From NCBI RefSeq assembly GCF_003339685.1, contig NZ_QPKI01000013.1, forward strand, positions 29,322-93,321: a stretch of 64,000 nt of DNA, read 5' to 3'. Numbering within the stretch: position 1 is the first letter of the stretch; each line of letters begins with the position of its first letter. The position numbers and the translations under genes are program-made. This document shows positions 8,660-17,254 of this stretch, in pieces. This DNA comes from Halomonas sp. DQ26W. GTDB lineage: Bacteria > Pseudomonadota > Gammaproteobacteria > Pseudomonadales > Halomonadaceae. The notes beneath the pieces are model-generated. The model was given only the letters and a program-made list of their open reading frames with translations, ran no database searches and was not told where the DNA came from.

Positions 8660-10477
8660 ATGCTGGCAGTATGGGTGGAACAGCTTCTGGGCTTTGCCTC
8701 GGGGGCGCTGACGGCGATTCGTGAGGACGAGCAGTATCCGGCCTTTATGGCCTGGGCACGTGAAGAGGGTGCCGTCCTGATGGGCGGTGACCTGCCCATG
8801 GCCCAGGCATTGGCTCCCGAGCTGTGGTGTCAGACCCCGCTCGAACGTGCCGACTTTGCCTGTGAGCCCTTGGCGCGACCGGGGCGCAATGAGCCCTGCT
8901 GGTGCGATTCCGGTCGCAAGACCAAGCACTGCTGCGGGGCGGTGGCGATGCCTGCCGAGGTTCCGGATCATCTGATGTGGATGCTGTCGCTGCGCGACTG
9001 GAAGGGGGCGACTCTCAAGGCCGCCTTGGATAGCGGGCGTGCGCCTGCCCAGGCCCTGCTGGAGGCCGGCCTGATCGCCGCTGAGACTGGTCAGCGTGGA
9101 CGTGCCCAGCAGATCCTTGAGTCGCTGTTTCATCGCGGGGACTGGTCGCGGCTGCCGGTACAGGCCGAGCCGGCCTTCGAACTGCTGATCGACCTCTATC
9201 AGGAGCGTGGCTTCAATCGCAAGCGCGCCGACCTGCTCGACGAGGTGCTCGATCGAGGCCCGCTTTTCCTTCGTGGTGTGGCACTGGAACGTCTCTGCCT
9301 GATGCACCTGGACAGCGACGACCTGGACAGCGCACGAGAGGCATTCGTGCGCGCCCAGCAAGCGCTTCCCGACTCGCCCACCCTGGCCTATATCGAAGCC
9401 ATGCTGCTGCTTCACGAAGGGCATGAGCAGGAGGCCGCGGAGCGTGCACGCTTCTGGTTCCGCCGCCTGGAGCGTCAGGGCGACCTGGAACCCGACCAGC
9501 TTCAATTCCTGGCCGACCTGGCCGAAAATCCCGGCGCCACCCTGGCCGATCAGTTGCTCAACGCCGAGGAGGACCTGGCGGAACCCCTGGCGGCGTTGCA
9601 GGCGCTGTTGGCTGAATTGTCGCCGGCACCGGGGCTGGATATCCGTCACAGCGACGAAGGCGAGCTGGAATACCACAGCAGCGCCCGGGAAGACACGCTC
9701 TTCGCCGCCTGGCAGGTGCATTTCGAAGTGGCCGTAGATGAGGAGAGCGCGCTGGGTTTCGAGGGCGACCCCTGGGGCGAAGCCGGTACCTGGTTGCACC
9801 AGCTCTGCGCTAACCCCGAATGGCTCGACTCACCCCGTGTCGTTCAGTCCCTGGCGCTGGCACTGACCAGTCGCTTCGGCAGCCTGCCATGGATGTCGCC
9901 GAGCCTGTTCGAGCCACTAGCCGACCGGCTGGAACGCTGGCTCGAACGCATTCGTGGCGAGGGTGACGGCCCCTTCCTGTGGGACAGTGCCGACAATGCG
10001 GTGCTGCTGCGGACCGGCCTGGCACTGGTGGTTGGCATGGAGCGCGGCGCCCGGGAGCGCTCGCGCCGACTGGCTGAGCGTCTGCTGACGCTGGACGACC
10101 AGGACAGCCTGGGGCTGCAGGAGCTGGTCCTTGATCAGCTCCTGCGCGAAGGGCGCGACCGGGAAGCGCTGGAGATGACCGAGATGCGGCGCGAAGAGGC
10201 GCCGGTGCTAGGCATGCTTATGGGCCGAGCGCTGGCCCTCTATCGCCTCTCGCAGGAGGTAGCGGCTGAAGATGTGCTGCAGGAGGTGGCCAGTCACAAT
10301 ACCCATGCTCTGGCCATGCTCTGCGCCGAGAATCCCCGCCCCGTACCCACCGCACAGGATGGCGTGGCCGAACCGGGTACCCGTGCCGAGGCCTGGCAGT
10401 ACCGCACCCTGATGCGCGACCAGTGGCGCACCACCCCAGGCGCCCTGTCCTGGTTACAGGCCCATCTCTCCCGTTGA
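8660..10477 (+). CDS. SEC-C metal-binding, TPR-like repeat protein
   Basis: 605 residues. The ATG at 8660 (MLAVWVEQ) is preferred over an in-frame ATG 30 bases earlier because GGCGGAG sits at the right distance, while the earlier ATG lies over a TTAGAAT promoter-like sequence. A zinc-binding SEC-C motif is at residues 80-93: C80-W-C82, then HC91-C92-G within PGRNEPCWCDSG…KHCCG. The rest is a long stretch of helical repeats with TPR-like spacing (alternating large and small residues, many Ala/Leu/Glu). SEC-C is the C-terminal zinc motif of SecA and occurs in many otherwise uncharacterised proteins, so function is unknown. Confidence 0.75.
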   Translation: MLAVWVEQLLGFASGALTAIREDEQYPAFMAWAREEGAVLMGGDLPMAQALAPELWCQTPLERADFACEPLARPGRNEPCWCDSGRKTKHCCGAVAMPAEVPDHLMWMLSLRDWKGATLKAALDSGRAPAQALLEAGLIAAETGQRGRAQQILESLFHRGDWSRLPVQAEPAFELLIDLYQERGFNRKRADLLDEVLDRGPLFLRGVALERLCLMHLDSDDLDSAREAFVRAQQALPDSPTLAYIEAMLLLHEGHEQEAAERARFWFRRLERQGDLEPDQLQFLADLAENPGATLADQLLNAEEDLAEPLAALQALLAELSPAPGLDIRHSDEGELEYHSSAREDTLFAAWQVHFEVAVDEESALGFEGDPWGEAGTWLHQLCANPEWLDSPRVVQSLALALTSRFGSLPWMSPSLFEPLADRLERWLERIRGEGDGPFLWDSADNAVLLRTGLALVVGMERGARERSRRLAERLLTLDDQDSLGLQELVLDQLLREGRDREALEMTEMRREEAPVLGMLMGRALALYRLSQEVAAEDVLQEVASHNTHALAMLCAENPRPVPTAQDGVAEPGTRAEAWQYRTLMRDQWRTTPGALSWLQAHLSR

Positions 10478-10558
10478 TCTGAACTGCCTGCTCAGGCAGG
10501 CCATGCATGTAGTGTGGCTGGGACCAGTGTCCGGAGCGTGCCATGCAACCCTTGGGCC

Positions 10559-11926
10559 TCAGGCGGCCGGTACGGAGGGGCGCGGCACCAGCTCCTGATC
10601 GCGGCTGATCCAGATCGCCAAGACGATAGCCGGCAGTCCCAGTGCCGTGGCGATCACGAAGAAGGTGGCATAACCCTCCGCGGCCACGACCAGGCCGCCA
10701 AAACCGCTCAGGAACTTGCCCGGCAGGGTCATCAGCGACGAGAACAGTGCGTACTGGGTCGCCGTATAGGCCCTGGATGTCAGGCTCGACAGGAAGGCGA
10801 TGAATACCGCACTGGCAAGGCCATTGGCCAGGTTGTCGCCGACGATGGCCATGACCAGCATCGGCAGGCTCTGGCCGGCCAGCGCCAGAGCGGCAAACAG
10901 TAGATTGGTCAGTGTCGCGGCGGCCGCGCCAAGTACCAGTATCGGCCCAATGCCATAGCGTGCCACCAGCAGCCCGCCCAGGATGCCGCCGCTGATGCTC
11001 ATGGCGATACCGAAGACGTTGGTCACATTGGCAATGGTGGCCAGCGAGAATCCCAGGTCGATGTAGAGAGGGTTGGCCATGGAGGCCATGGCCAGGTCGC
11101 TGATTCGAAATACCGCAACGAACACCAGCAGCCAGAGTGCCTTGAGCCGGTGGCGGGAGATAAAGTCGGTGAAGGGACACACTACCGCACCGATCAACCA
11201 GGCACCCAGGCGGCGCAGATGGCGGGGCTGGCCACGGCTGGCGCGAATGAATGCGCGTACCCGGGGTTCATGAATCAACTGCGTCGTCAGTGACAGCCGT
11301 TCCGGCTCGGGGCGCACCAGCACCGTGATCACGCCGATCCCCACCAGGGCGGCCATGGTCAGGTAGGCGGCTTCCCAGGAGATCCATGACGCCACGTAGA
11401 GAGCGCCGGCACCGGCGGCCAACAGGCCGCCGCGATAGCCGATGATGTAGGTCGACGCCATGGCTGCCTGGATATCGTCCGGGGCGGACTCGATGCGGAA
11501 GGCATCGATGGCGATGTCCTGAGTGGCCGAGCCGAAGGCGACCAGCAGGGCAAACGCGGCCACCAGCATCAGGTTCTGATTGGGATCGAGGCTGGACAGC
11601 CCGATGAGGCCAGCGGCTATCATGGCCTGAGCCAGCAGCATCCAGCCGCGGCGTTGGCCGAACCTGCGAGTCAGCACGGGCAGCGCCAGGCGGTCGACAA
11701 TGGGTGCCCAGAAGAACTTGATGGAGTACAGGATCCCGATCCAGGAAAAGAAACCGATGGCTGCGACCTCCACTCCATCACTGCGCAACCAGGCGGAAAG
11801 GGTCGAGAACACCAGCAGGAAGGGCAGCCCTGCGGAGAAGCCCAGAAACAGCATGGTGATGACGGGTGCGCGAAGATAGATGGCCAGGGCGGAACGCCAG
11901 CTGCGGCGGGCGATAGGGGTGGACAT
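10559..11926 (-). CDS. ampG: AmpG-like muropeptide permease (MFS transporter)
   Basis: 455 residues with about 12 to 14 hydrophobic segments. AmpG imports GlcNAc-anhydroMurNAc peptides from the periplasm for murein recycling and affects beta-lactamase induction. Family signatures are GFSAGLPFLLVFSTLSAWL near the first helix, GILYSIKFFWAPIVDR, and SATQDIAIDAFRIE. The start at 11926 (MSTPIARRSW) is chosen because the upstream extension is low-complexity basic sequence. It is divergent from rfaH with about 165 bp between starts. Neighbouring genes do not belong to the recycling pathway. Confidence 0.9.
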   Translation of the reverse strand: MSTPIARRSWRSALAIYLRAPVITMLFLGFSAGLPFLLVFSTLSAWLRSDGVEVAAIGFFSWIGILYSIKFFWAPIVDRLALPVLTRRFGQRRGWMLLAQAMIAAGLIGLSSLDPNQNLMLVAAFALLVAFGSATQDIAIDAFRIESAPDDIQAAMASTYIIGYRGGLLAAGAGALYVASWISWEAAYLTMAALVGIGVITVLVRPEPERLSLTTQLIHEPRVRAFIRASRGQPRHLRRLGAWLIGAVVCPFTDFISRHRLKALWLLVFVAVFRISDLAMASMANPLYIDLGFSLATIANVTNVFGIAMSISGGILGGLLVARYGIGPILVLGAAAATLTNLLFAALALAGQSLPMLVMAIVGDNLANGLASAVFIAFLSSLTSRAYTATQYALFSSLMTLPGKFLSGFGGLVVAAEGYATFFVIATALGLPAIVLAIWISRDQELVPRPSVPAA

Positions 11927-12090
11927 CGGTATGCCGCTCCTTGTGGCTCGGTGGCTTTGGGGCCGCCCGATGACGGTCAATAATGATAGAATGGCCGCCG
12001 CTCGGCGGGGCGAGCGGTATGCAACGGCCGTCCGATTGTTGCAGAGCCCCGGCAGCGATACCAGCAGGATATCCCGATCAGGAGCCCTTC

Positions 12091-12630
12091 ATGAGCGATT
12101 CCGAACGCCCACCGGTCGATGTCGACGATGACCTGCCGCGCTGGTACGTCATCCAGTGCAAGGGGGGGGAGTCTTTTCGTGCTGCCGAACATCTGGGCAA
12201 CCAGGACTACGACCTTTTTCACCCGGTGCTGGAGGTGCAGAAGAAGCGTGGCGGCAAGCTGGTATGGTTGAACGAACCGCTGTTTCCTCACTACATCTTC
12301 ATTCGCCTGGATCGCGTTGCCAGCAACTGGCGCCCGATTCGTTCCACCCGAGGGGTGCTGAGGATCGTCACCTTCGGTGACAAGCCGCTGCCGGTGGACG
12401 ATGCCTTGATCGAGACGCTTCGCGAGAAGGGAGTCGAGGACCAGAACACCACCGCCAATGTCTATTTTCGTGCCGGGGAGACCGTCGAGATCACCGAAGG
12501 CCCCTTCAAGGATCTGCAAGCGGTCTTCGCCAGCCACAAGGGTGAAGAGCGTGCCATCGTACTGCTCAACCTGCTGAACCGTCAGCAACGGCTGGTATTG
12601 CCCGTGGCCCAGTTGCGCCCCCAGGGCTGA
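12091..12630 (+). CDS. rfaH: RfaH-type transcription antitermination factor (NusG paralogue)
   Basis: 179 residues (E. coli RfaH 162). It binds RNA polymerase at ops elements and suppresses pausing and Rho termination in long surface-polysaccharide operons. The start is set by AGGAG ten bases upstream; an upstream in-frame extension has no family similarity. The NGN domain opens with RWYVIQCKGGES and carries FPHYIFIRLD and STRGVLRIVTFGDKP. The C-terminal KOW region is GETVEITEGPFKDLQAVF…LLNLLNRQQRLVLP. The short, acidic N-terminus (DSERPPVDVDDD) is an extra. No ops-regulated operon lies in this window. Confidence 0.9.
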   Translation: MSDSERPPVDVDDDLPRWYVIQCKGGESFRAAEHLGNQDYDLFHPVLEVQKKRGGKLVWLNEPLFPHYIFIRLDRVASNWRPIRSTRGVLRIVTFGDKPLPVDDALIETLREKGVEDQNTTANVYFRAGETVEITEGPFKDLQAVFASHKGEERAIVLLNLLNRQQRLVLPVAQLRPQG

Positions 12631-12700
12631 ATGTGCAGAGCCTGCGGGTAGCCGATCGACAAGCCCGGAGAGCCTAATCTGATACCTGAAGGAGAAAGCC

Positions 12701-13207
12701 ATGACAATCGCCCCGCAACGGGTCGTGACGCTGCACTATGTGCTGAATGACGAGCAGGGCGCCGTACTCGATGACTCCCGTGCCCGCTCGGCACCGCTCG
12801 AGTACCTGCATGGTCATGACAACATCATGGCCGGGTTGGAGCGCGCCCTGGAAGGGCGGCAGGAGGGCGCTGAGCTGACAGTGACCCTGGCGCCCGGCGA
12901 CGCCTATGGGTTGCGTAATGAGGCGCTGGTGCAGGAGGTGAGCCGTGCCGCCTTTCCCATGGCCGACCTGACCCCAGGCATGCGGTTTCAGACGCCGGGT
13001 GATGACGGACCCCAGATCGTGACCATTCTGGACGTTCATGGCGAGACGGTGAGAATCGATACCAACCATCCGTTGGCCGGACGCACCCTGCATTACCGGC
13101 TTGAGGTTCTCTCGGTACGCGAGGCGAATCGCGCCGAACTGGTCAAGGGGCATCCCCTGTCTGCGGATGTCGCCGCCTCCCAGGTCGAGGATCGCAAAGT
13201 TCCCTGA
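12701..13207 (+). CDS. FKBP-type peptidyl-prolyl isomerase, SlyD-like
   Basis: 168 residues behind a strong GAAGGAGA ribosome site. It catalyses cis-trans proline isomerisation and probably acts as a cytoplasmic chaperone. The N-terminal half has the SlyD pattern: VTLHYVLNDEQG, LEYLHGHDNIMAGLERALEGR, and APGDAYG. The insert-in-flap domain follows, then NHPLAGRTLHYRLEVLSVREA closes the FKBP fold. It lacks the His/Cys-rich metal-binding tail of E. coli SlyD. It is transcribed in the same direction as rfaH, 70 bp away. Confidence 0.9.
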   Translation: MTIAPQRVVTLHYVLNDEQGAVLDDSRARSAPLEYLHGHDNIMAGLERALEGRQEGAELTVTLAPGDAYGLRNEALVQEVSRAAFPMADLTPGMRFQTPGDDGPQIVTILDVHGETVRIDTNHPLAGRTLHYRLEVLSVREANRAELVKGHPLSADVAASQVEDRKVP

Positions 13208-13226
13208 GTCCTAAAGGTCATAAAAT

Positions 13227-13318
13227 CTGACTTGCATCAAATTCGGGATCACGTCGGAGGCCGGGTGATTACAAAATTGATACAGGTCAGTTTTCTCCCG
13301 GCGGCGTCGCGCTACAGT
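13227..13318 (+). promoter_or_regulatory. two FNR/ANR-like boxes and a -10 element ahead of the ccoM candidate
   Basis: Box 1 at 13227-13240 reads CTGAC-TTGC-ATCAA; box 2 at 13277-13290 reads TTGAT-ACAG-GTCAG. The FNR consensus is TTGAT-N4-ATCAA, so each box has one perfect or near-perfect half. A TACAGT -10-like hexamer at 13313-13318 would place the transcription start near 13325, which puts box 2 at about -41.5, the classic class II activator position, and box 1 near -91.5. That an FNR/ANR homologue binds here is inference. Confidence 0.6.
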
Positions 13319-13352
13319 GCATTCAACGCATCGGAGACGGGGAGACAACACC

Positions 13353-13469
13353 ATGTACTGGGATGACGCAGTAATTTTCGGGCTGGTCACCGTCGCAATG
13401 ATGATCGCATTCATGGCAGGTTGGGTCGGCTTCGTGATTCGCGACCATCGTCGCAAGAAGAAGCACTGA
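13353..13469 (+). CDS. ccoM: small membrane protein, probable cbb3 cytochrome oxidase subunit CcoM
   Basis: 38 residues behind a GGGGAG ribosome site. The protein starts MYWDDAVIFG, has one membrane helix (about residues 7-29, LVTVAMMIAFMAG…) and ends in a basic cytoplasmic tail (RDHRRKKKH). From memory, the Pseudomonas stutzeri CcoM subunit has the same size and a matching M-aromatic-x-D-x-V pattern followed by G-x-x-TV-x-x-M-x-AF. CcoM stabilises the cbb3 oxidase, which works at low oxygen; the FNR-like boxes upstream fit that role. In Pseudomonas the gene also lies apart from the main cco operon. An unrelated single-helix protein is the alternative. Confidence 0.65.
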   Translation: MYWDDAVIFGLVTVAMMIAFMAGWVGFVIRDHRRKKKH

Positions 13470-13498
13470 GTCAAGCTGCACAGCAAGTCGTCAGGGGA

Positions 13499-13549
13499 GG
13501 GGGGATTTTATCCCCCCGGTAGCCGGCCCGTTAGGGTCGGCATTTTTTT
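13499..13549 (+). terminator. double hairpin terminator after the ccoM candidate
   Basis: A first hairpin (GGGGGGATTTTATCCCCCC, 13499-13517) is followed by a second (13522-13541, GCCGGCCC…GGGTCGGC with one G-T pair) and then ATTTTTTT. The second is a textbook intrinsic terminator. A truncated mobile element starts on the very next base. Confidence 0.85.
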
Positions 13550-13637
13550 GGTTCTACGCAGACTGGCGTGAAGAGGCCTCAGGCCTCCCGGCGGGGTTGC
13601 CAGTGCCAGCGACCATCGCCAACGCCGTGGCCACCGC
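13550..13637 (+). mobile_element. truncated left end of miniature element family A
   Basis: About 88 bp, identical to the left end of the 606-bp element at 22018 except for two bases, including the terminal GGTTCT, TGGCGTGAA and the GAGGCC…GGCCTC palindrome. Similarity stops near 13637 and no right end is found nearby. The left border follows the T-tract of a terminator directly, as in the two complete copies. A decayed group II intron follows, so the element was probably cut by a later insertion or deletion. Confidence 0.75.
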
Positions 13638-13730
13638 TTCTGCCGCTACGCCGACGACAGGTAGGTGTATGTCACCAGAGAGCTGGCTCCCGTCCTGCGG
13701 GGCTGGGTCAGCTAATTCAGCCTCGTCGAC

Positions 13731-14084
13731 GTGAAGCGCCCACTGGAAGCCCTGGATCAATGGGTACGTCGCCGGTTTCGCGATTTGATCTGGCGGCAGT
13801 GGAAACGCCCACGAACCCGGCGTTGCAAGCTCATGGCGTTGGGTCTGGACGCCCAGCATGCTTGGAAGTCAGCGGGAAACGGACGGGGCCCCTGGTGGAA
13901 TGCAGGCGCCTTGCATATGCGCCACGCACTGCCTAACCGCTGGTTCGCTCAGCGTGGGCTGGTCTCGGTACTAAATACGCTATGAGGACTTAGTCGTTCT
14001 TCGTGAACCGCCGTGGTACGGAACCGTATGCCCGGTGATGTGGGAGGGCGCCGGGGGCAACCCCGGCCCCTACCCGACTGTGAT
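13731..14084 (+). mobile_element. 3' remnant of a group II intron (maturase tail plus domains V/VI)
   Basis: From 13731 to 13985 the frame encodes the C-terminal tail of a group II intron reverse transcriptase/maturase: LDQWVRRRFR, WKRPRTRR, LMALGLDAQHAW, and RWFAQRGLVSVLNTL. The reverse transcriptase domains are missing. Directly after the stop, 14004-14040 holds a domain V-like hairpin (TACGG-AA-CCGTA inside an ACCG/CGGT outer stem). At 14042-14075 there is a domain VI-like hairpin with a GCAA loop and an unpaired adenosine region in CCCCTACCC. The 5' intron half is absent, so the intron cannot splice or move. The sequence from about 13638 to 13730 is not recognised. Confidence 0.8.
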
Positions 14085-14248
14085 AAACGCTGGCAGAATG
14101 GCGTAATAAAAAGAAACCAGTGTTCAACACCGCAGGACGGAAGCAGCCCATGTCATCCCCTTCATCTCTCTGGCGGCAGGATTGATACTCGGTATGCTGC
14201 TGTCGACCACCGTTGTCGTGGCCAGTCCCGGCCAGCTTGTAGTAATGA
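14085..14248. other. no gene seen; possible remnant of the intron's insertion site
   Basis: A short plus-strand stretch could encode a hydrophobic segment (IPFISLAAGLILGMLLSTTVVV) but it has no start with a ribosome site and runs into the antisense of the transglycosylase gene. I do not call it a gene. Confidence 0.3.
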
Positions 14249-14941
14249 TCAACGAGCAATCCACCAGTGATCGCGCCAGGCGGTCATCACCCGTTCTGGA
14301 TACCAGGTCTTGCCAAGACTGCCATTATAGCGGGCCAGGGCCCTGGTCAGGTCGCCGCGCTCCACGGCAAGGTAATGGGCGAGGATGGTGCTGCCGTAGC
14401 GCAGATTGAGCCAGGGGTCCTTGAGCTCATCTGCCGGTCGGCCGAGTTCGCGAATCCAGAAGGGCATGATTTGCATCAGACCCACGGCACCTGCCGATGA
14501 GACGGCATCGGCACGAAAGGCGCTCTCCACCTGGATCACCGCGAGTAAGATTTCCGGCGATAGGCCCGCCAGGCGGGACTCGTGATAGATGCGCCCCAGC
14601 ATCTCCCTCCGCTGCCCTGCGTCAGAGATGTAGCGGGCCAAGCGTGGCTCCATCTCGTTCATCCATTGGCGCGCCGCCCAAACCGACTCGGCCGGCAGTT
14701 GTGCCGTAGTGACCGCGCCGAGGGTTGCCCGCAGCGAAGGGGGGGGGCTCGGCAGCACCTGAACGCGGGGCTCTGTCATCCGGGTGCTCTCCGGCAGATC
14801 GTTCGCCGAAAACGTGTTTGTCGACAGAGCGCCGAGAAAGCCTGCTTCCTCGGCGTCCAGCCCGTCATTCGCAAGAACGTCGCCGTTCGGCAAAGGCAGG
14901 CCGATCAACCCGGCCATCAGCCAGGTGGCGAGCGGTGGCAT
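14249..14941 (-). CDS. lytic murein transglycosylase, SLT domain
   Basis: 230 residues. It cleaves the MurNAc-GlcNAc bond of peptidoglycan with formation of anhydroMurNAc. The N-terminus is a possible signal peptide (ATWLMAGLIGLPLPNGDVLA), which fits a periplasmic enzyme. The SLT fold is at about residues 110-225: YHESRLAGLSPEILLAVIQVES with the catalytic glutamate at about 139, then AGAVGLMQIMP and LNLRYGSTILAHYL, and ALARYNGS. The start lies four bases after the proS stop, so it is probably translated from the proS transcript. The exact transglycosylase subclass cannot be assigned. Confidence 0.88.
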   Translation of the reverse strand: MPPLATWLMAGLIGLPLPNGDVLANDGLDAEEAGFLGALSTNTFSANDLPESTRMTEPRVQVLPSPPPSLRATLGAVTTAQLPAESVWAARQWMNEMEPRLARYISDAGQRREMLGRIYHESRLAGLSPEILLAVIQVESAFRADAVSSAGAVGLMQIMPFWIRELGRPADELKDPWLNLRYGSTILAHYLAVERGDLTRALARYNGSLGKTWYPERVMTAWRDHWWIAR

Positions 14942-14945
14942 CGGC

Positions 14946-16667
14946 CTAGCCTTCGATCCGATTGCGCAAGAAAGCGAGGATCCGGTCCGCCGGTACCATG
15001 GTCGCTTCGCTGTCGCGCCGCCCCTTGTACTCCAGCTCGCCGTTGTCCAGGCCCCGGTCGCCCACCACCAGGCGGTGGGGGATGCCGGTCAGCTCCTGGT
15101 CGGCGAATTTCACGCCCGGGCGAAGGTCGCGATCGTCCAGCAGCACGTCGAAGCCGGCGGCGGTGAGTTCGGCATAGAGACGCTCGGACTCCTCGCGAAC
15201 CCGCTGCGACTTGTGGGCGTTCATCGGCACCAGGGTGATGTGGAAGGGGGCGATGGCGTCGGGCCAGATGATGCCGTTCTCGTCGTGATTCTGTTCGATG
15301 GCGGCGGCCACTACGCGGGTCACGCCGATGCCGTAGCAGCCCATCCAGGGGTGGGCGGCGCGGCCAGAGTCGTCGAGCACCGTGGCGTTCATGGCTTCGG
15401 AGTACTTCTTGCCCAGCTGGAAGACGTGGCCCACTTCGATGCCGCGCTTGATGGCGAGCGTGCCGCGGCCATCCGGCGAAGGGTCGCCCTCGACCACGTT
15501 GCGCAGGTCGGCCACGTGGGGCAGGGGCGCATCACGCTCCCAGTTGATGCCGAAGTAGTGCTTGCCATCGACGTTGGCGCCGGCGCCGAAGTCACTCATC
15601 AGTGCCACGCTGCGGTCGATGATGATCGGCATGTCGAGCTTCACCGGGCCCAGCGAGCCCGGGCCGGCACCCACCGCGGTGCGGATCTCTTCTTCCGTGG
15701 CCATGGTCAGCGGCTCGGCCACCTCGGGCAGGTTGACCGCCTTGATCTCGTTGAGCTCGTGGTCGCCACGCACCAGCAGGGCAATCAGCCCGCCCTCCGC
15801 GGCACGCACCATCAGCGTCTTGATGGTCTTCTCGATGGGCAGGCCGTGCTGCTCCACCAGGGCGGCGATGGTCTTGGCGTTGGGCGTGTCGACCAGTCGC
15901 AGCGCTTCACTCGGCGCGGCGCGCTCGGGATTGGAGCCCAGCGGCGCCGGCAGGGCTTCGGCCTTCTCGATATTGGCGGCGTAGTCGGACTCGTTGGAGA
16001 AGACGATGGCATCCTCGCCGGAATCGGCCAGTACATGGAACTCGTGGGAATCGGTGCCGCCGATGGCGCCGGTGTCGGCCAGAACCGGGCGGAAGTCCAG
16101 ACCCAGGCGGGTGAAGATGCGCACATAGGCATCGTACATCGCCTGGTAGGTCTCCTTCAGGGAGGCCTGGTCGATATGGAAGGAGTAGGCATCCTTCATG
16201 ATGAACTCACGAGAGCGCATCACCCCGAAACGCGGGCGGATCTCGTCGCGAAACTTGGTCTGGATCTGGTAGAAGTTGGCCGGCAACTGCTTGTAGCTCG
16301 CCAGCTCGCGGCGCATCAGATCGGTGATCACCTCTTCATGGGTGGGGCCGACGCAGTAGTCGCGCTCATGGCGGTCCTTCAGGCGCAGCAGCTCGGGGCC
16401 GTACTGTTCCCAGCGGCCGGACTCCTGCCACAGCTCGGCGGGCTGCACCGCAGGCATCAGCACCTCCTGGGCACCGGCGCGGTCCATCTCCTCACGCACG
16501 ATACGCTCCACCTTGCGCAGCGTGCGCAGCCCGACCGGCAGCCAGGTATACAGGCCGGAAGTGAGACGGCGGATCATGCCGGCACGCAGCATCAGCTGGT
16601 GGCTGATCACTTCGGCGTCGGCGGGTGTTTCCTTCAGGGTGGCGATCAACAGTTGGGTGGCGCGCAT
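14946..16667 (-). CDS. proS: prolyl-tRNA synthetase
   Basis: 573 residues (E. coli ProS 572). It charges tRNA-Pro and edits mischarged alanine. The start [20 protein letters not shown] aligns with the E. coli N-terminus and is preferred to an upstream in-frame start. Class II motifs are present: motif 2 region ([21 protein letters not shown]), motif 3 ([17 protein letters not shown]), and the large bacterial-type insertion (YbaK-like editing domain) in the middle, around [16 protein letters not shown]. The stop is TAG. The lytic transglycosylase follows four bases later. Confidence 0.97.
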   Translation of the reverse strand: MRATQLLIATLKETPADAEVISHQLMLRAGMIRRLTSGLYTWLPVGLRTLRKVERIVREEMDRAGAQEVLMPAVQPAELWQESGRWEQYGPELLRLKDRHERDYCVGPTHEEVITDLMRRELASYKQLPANFYQIQTKFRDEIRPRFGVMRSREFIMKDAYSFHIDQASLKETYQAMYDAYVRIFTRLGLDFRPVLADTGAIGGTDSHEFHVLADSGEDAIVFSNESDYAANIEKAEALPAPLGSNPERAAPSEALRLVDTPNAKTIAALVEQHGLPIEKTIKTLMVRAAEGGLIALLVRGDHELNEIKAVNLPEVAEPLTMATEEEIRTAVGAGPGSLGPVKLDMPIIIDRSVALMSDFGAGANVDGKHYFGINWERDAPLPHVADLRNVVEGDPSPDGRGTLAIKRGIEVGHVFQLGKKYSEAMNATVLDDSGRAAHPWMGCYGIGVTRVVAAAIEQNHDENGIIWPDAIAPFHITLVPMNAHKSQRVREESERLYAELTAAGFDVLLDDRDLRPGVKFADQELTGIPHRLVVGDRGLDNGELEYKGRRDSEATMVPADRILAFLRNRIEG

Positions 16668-16915
16668 GGGTCCGGCGTTTCCTTCCAGCATGGTCTTGGC
16701 ATGAGTCGGCGTGCCGCGACGAGCGGCGTTCGGGGCATTGTACGGGCAACGGGGAATGGCGGCAAAAGCGCATGATCTTTATGGAAGCCATCTTGCCATG
16801 CTTGGTCACTCGGGGCTGATCCGTCGACAGGCCTACGAGGAGGCGCTGTGAACCCATCCCTGGGCGCTACATTTGCCCTGCTTCGCTCTCGCATCCTGCT
16901 TCGCTTGCAGGACCG

Positions 16916-16939
16916 GGGCTGGCCATCCATGGCCAGCCC
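16916..16939. other. perfect 11-bp inverted repeat in the proS upstream region
   Basis: GGGCTGGCCAT and ATGGCCAGCCC are separated by CC only. No T-tract follows. It lies between divergent proS and a lipoprotein gene; role unknown. Confidence 0.5.
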
Positions 16940-17028
16940 GTTCGGAGCAGTGCTCCTCACCCCTGGCAAATGACCTCCTCTTCGGCCTGCTCCCGGCGCC
17001 CGTCGTTCGCATGTCGCCATGCTCGCCG

Positions 17029-17124
17029 TTATCTGAGCGACTTCAGCCAGAACACCATCGGCTTGTCGGTCTCCTCGGGCTCGCCGACGTCCTTCCAGTG
17101 GAAGGTGGTGGCGATCTCGGCCAT
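17029..17124 (-). CDS. possible 31-residue protein
   Basis: An ATG preceded by GGAGAC opens a frame starting MAEIATTFHWKDVGEPEE and ending FWLKSLR. Nearly all codons end in G or C, like the surrounding genes, which is unusual for random intergenic sequence. It has no signal peptide or membrane segment. I do not recognise it; it may be a real small protein or the start of a gene whose remainder was deleted. It lies upstream of proS on the same strand, 361 bp away. Confidence 0.4.
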   Translation of the reverse strand: MAEIATTFHWKDVGEPEETDKPMVFWLKSLR

Positions 17125-17254
17125 GGGTGTCTCCGTGAAAATGCTAAACGCTTGTATGAAGAACGGCTATGGTAGACTCGCTCCGATTCTGCCTCTCGGT
17201 GCCCCGTCCGGCAATGCCACGGTATCGATGACATCCCTATCCGGAGATCCTGCC

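Noticed and set aside
14120..14150. SRP RNA-like motif (CAGGACGGAAGCAGC)
   Set aside because: Lacks the full conserved loop (CAGGTCCGGAAGGAAGCAG) and no flanking stem of 4.5S RNA is found.
14182..14409. 75-codon frame after the group II intron
   Set aside because: TTG start without ribosome site and mostly antisense to the transglycosylase gene.
14784..16775. 663-codon plus-strand frame over proS
   Set aside because: Shadow of proS; no recognisable domain.
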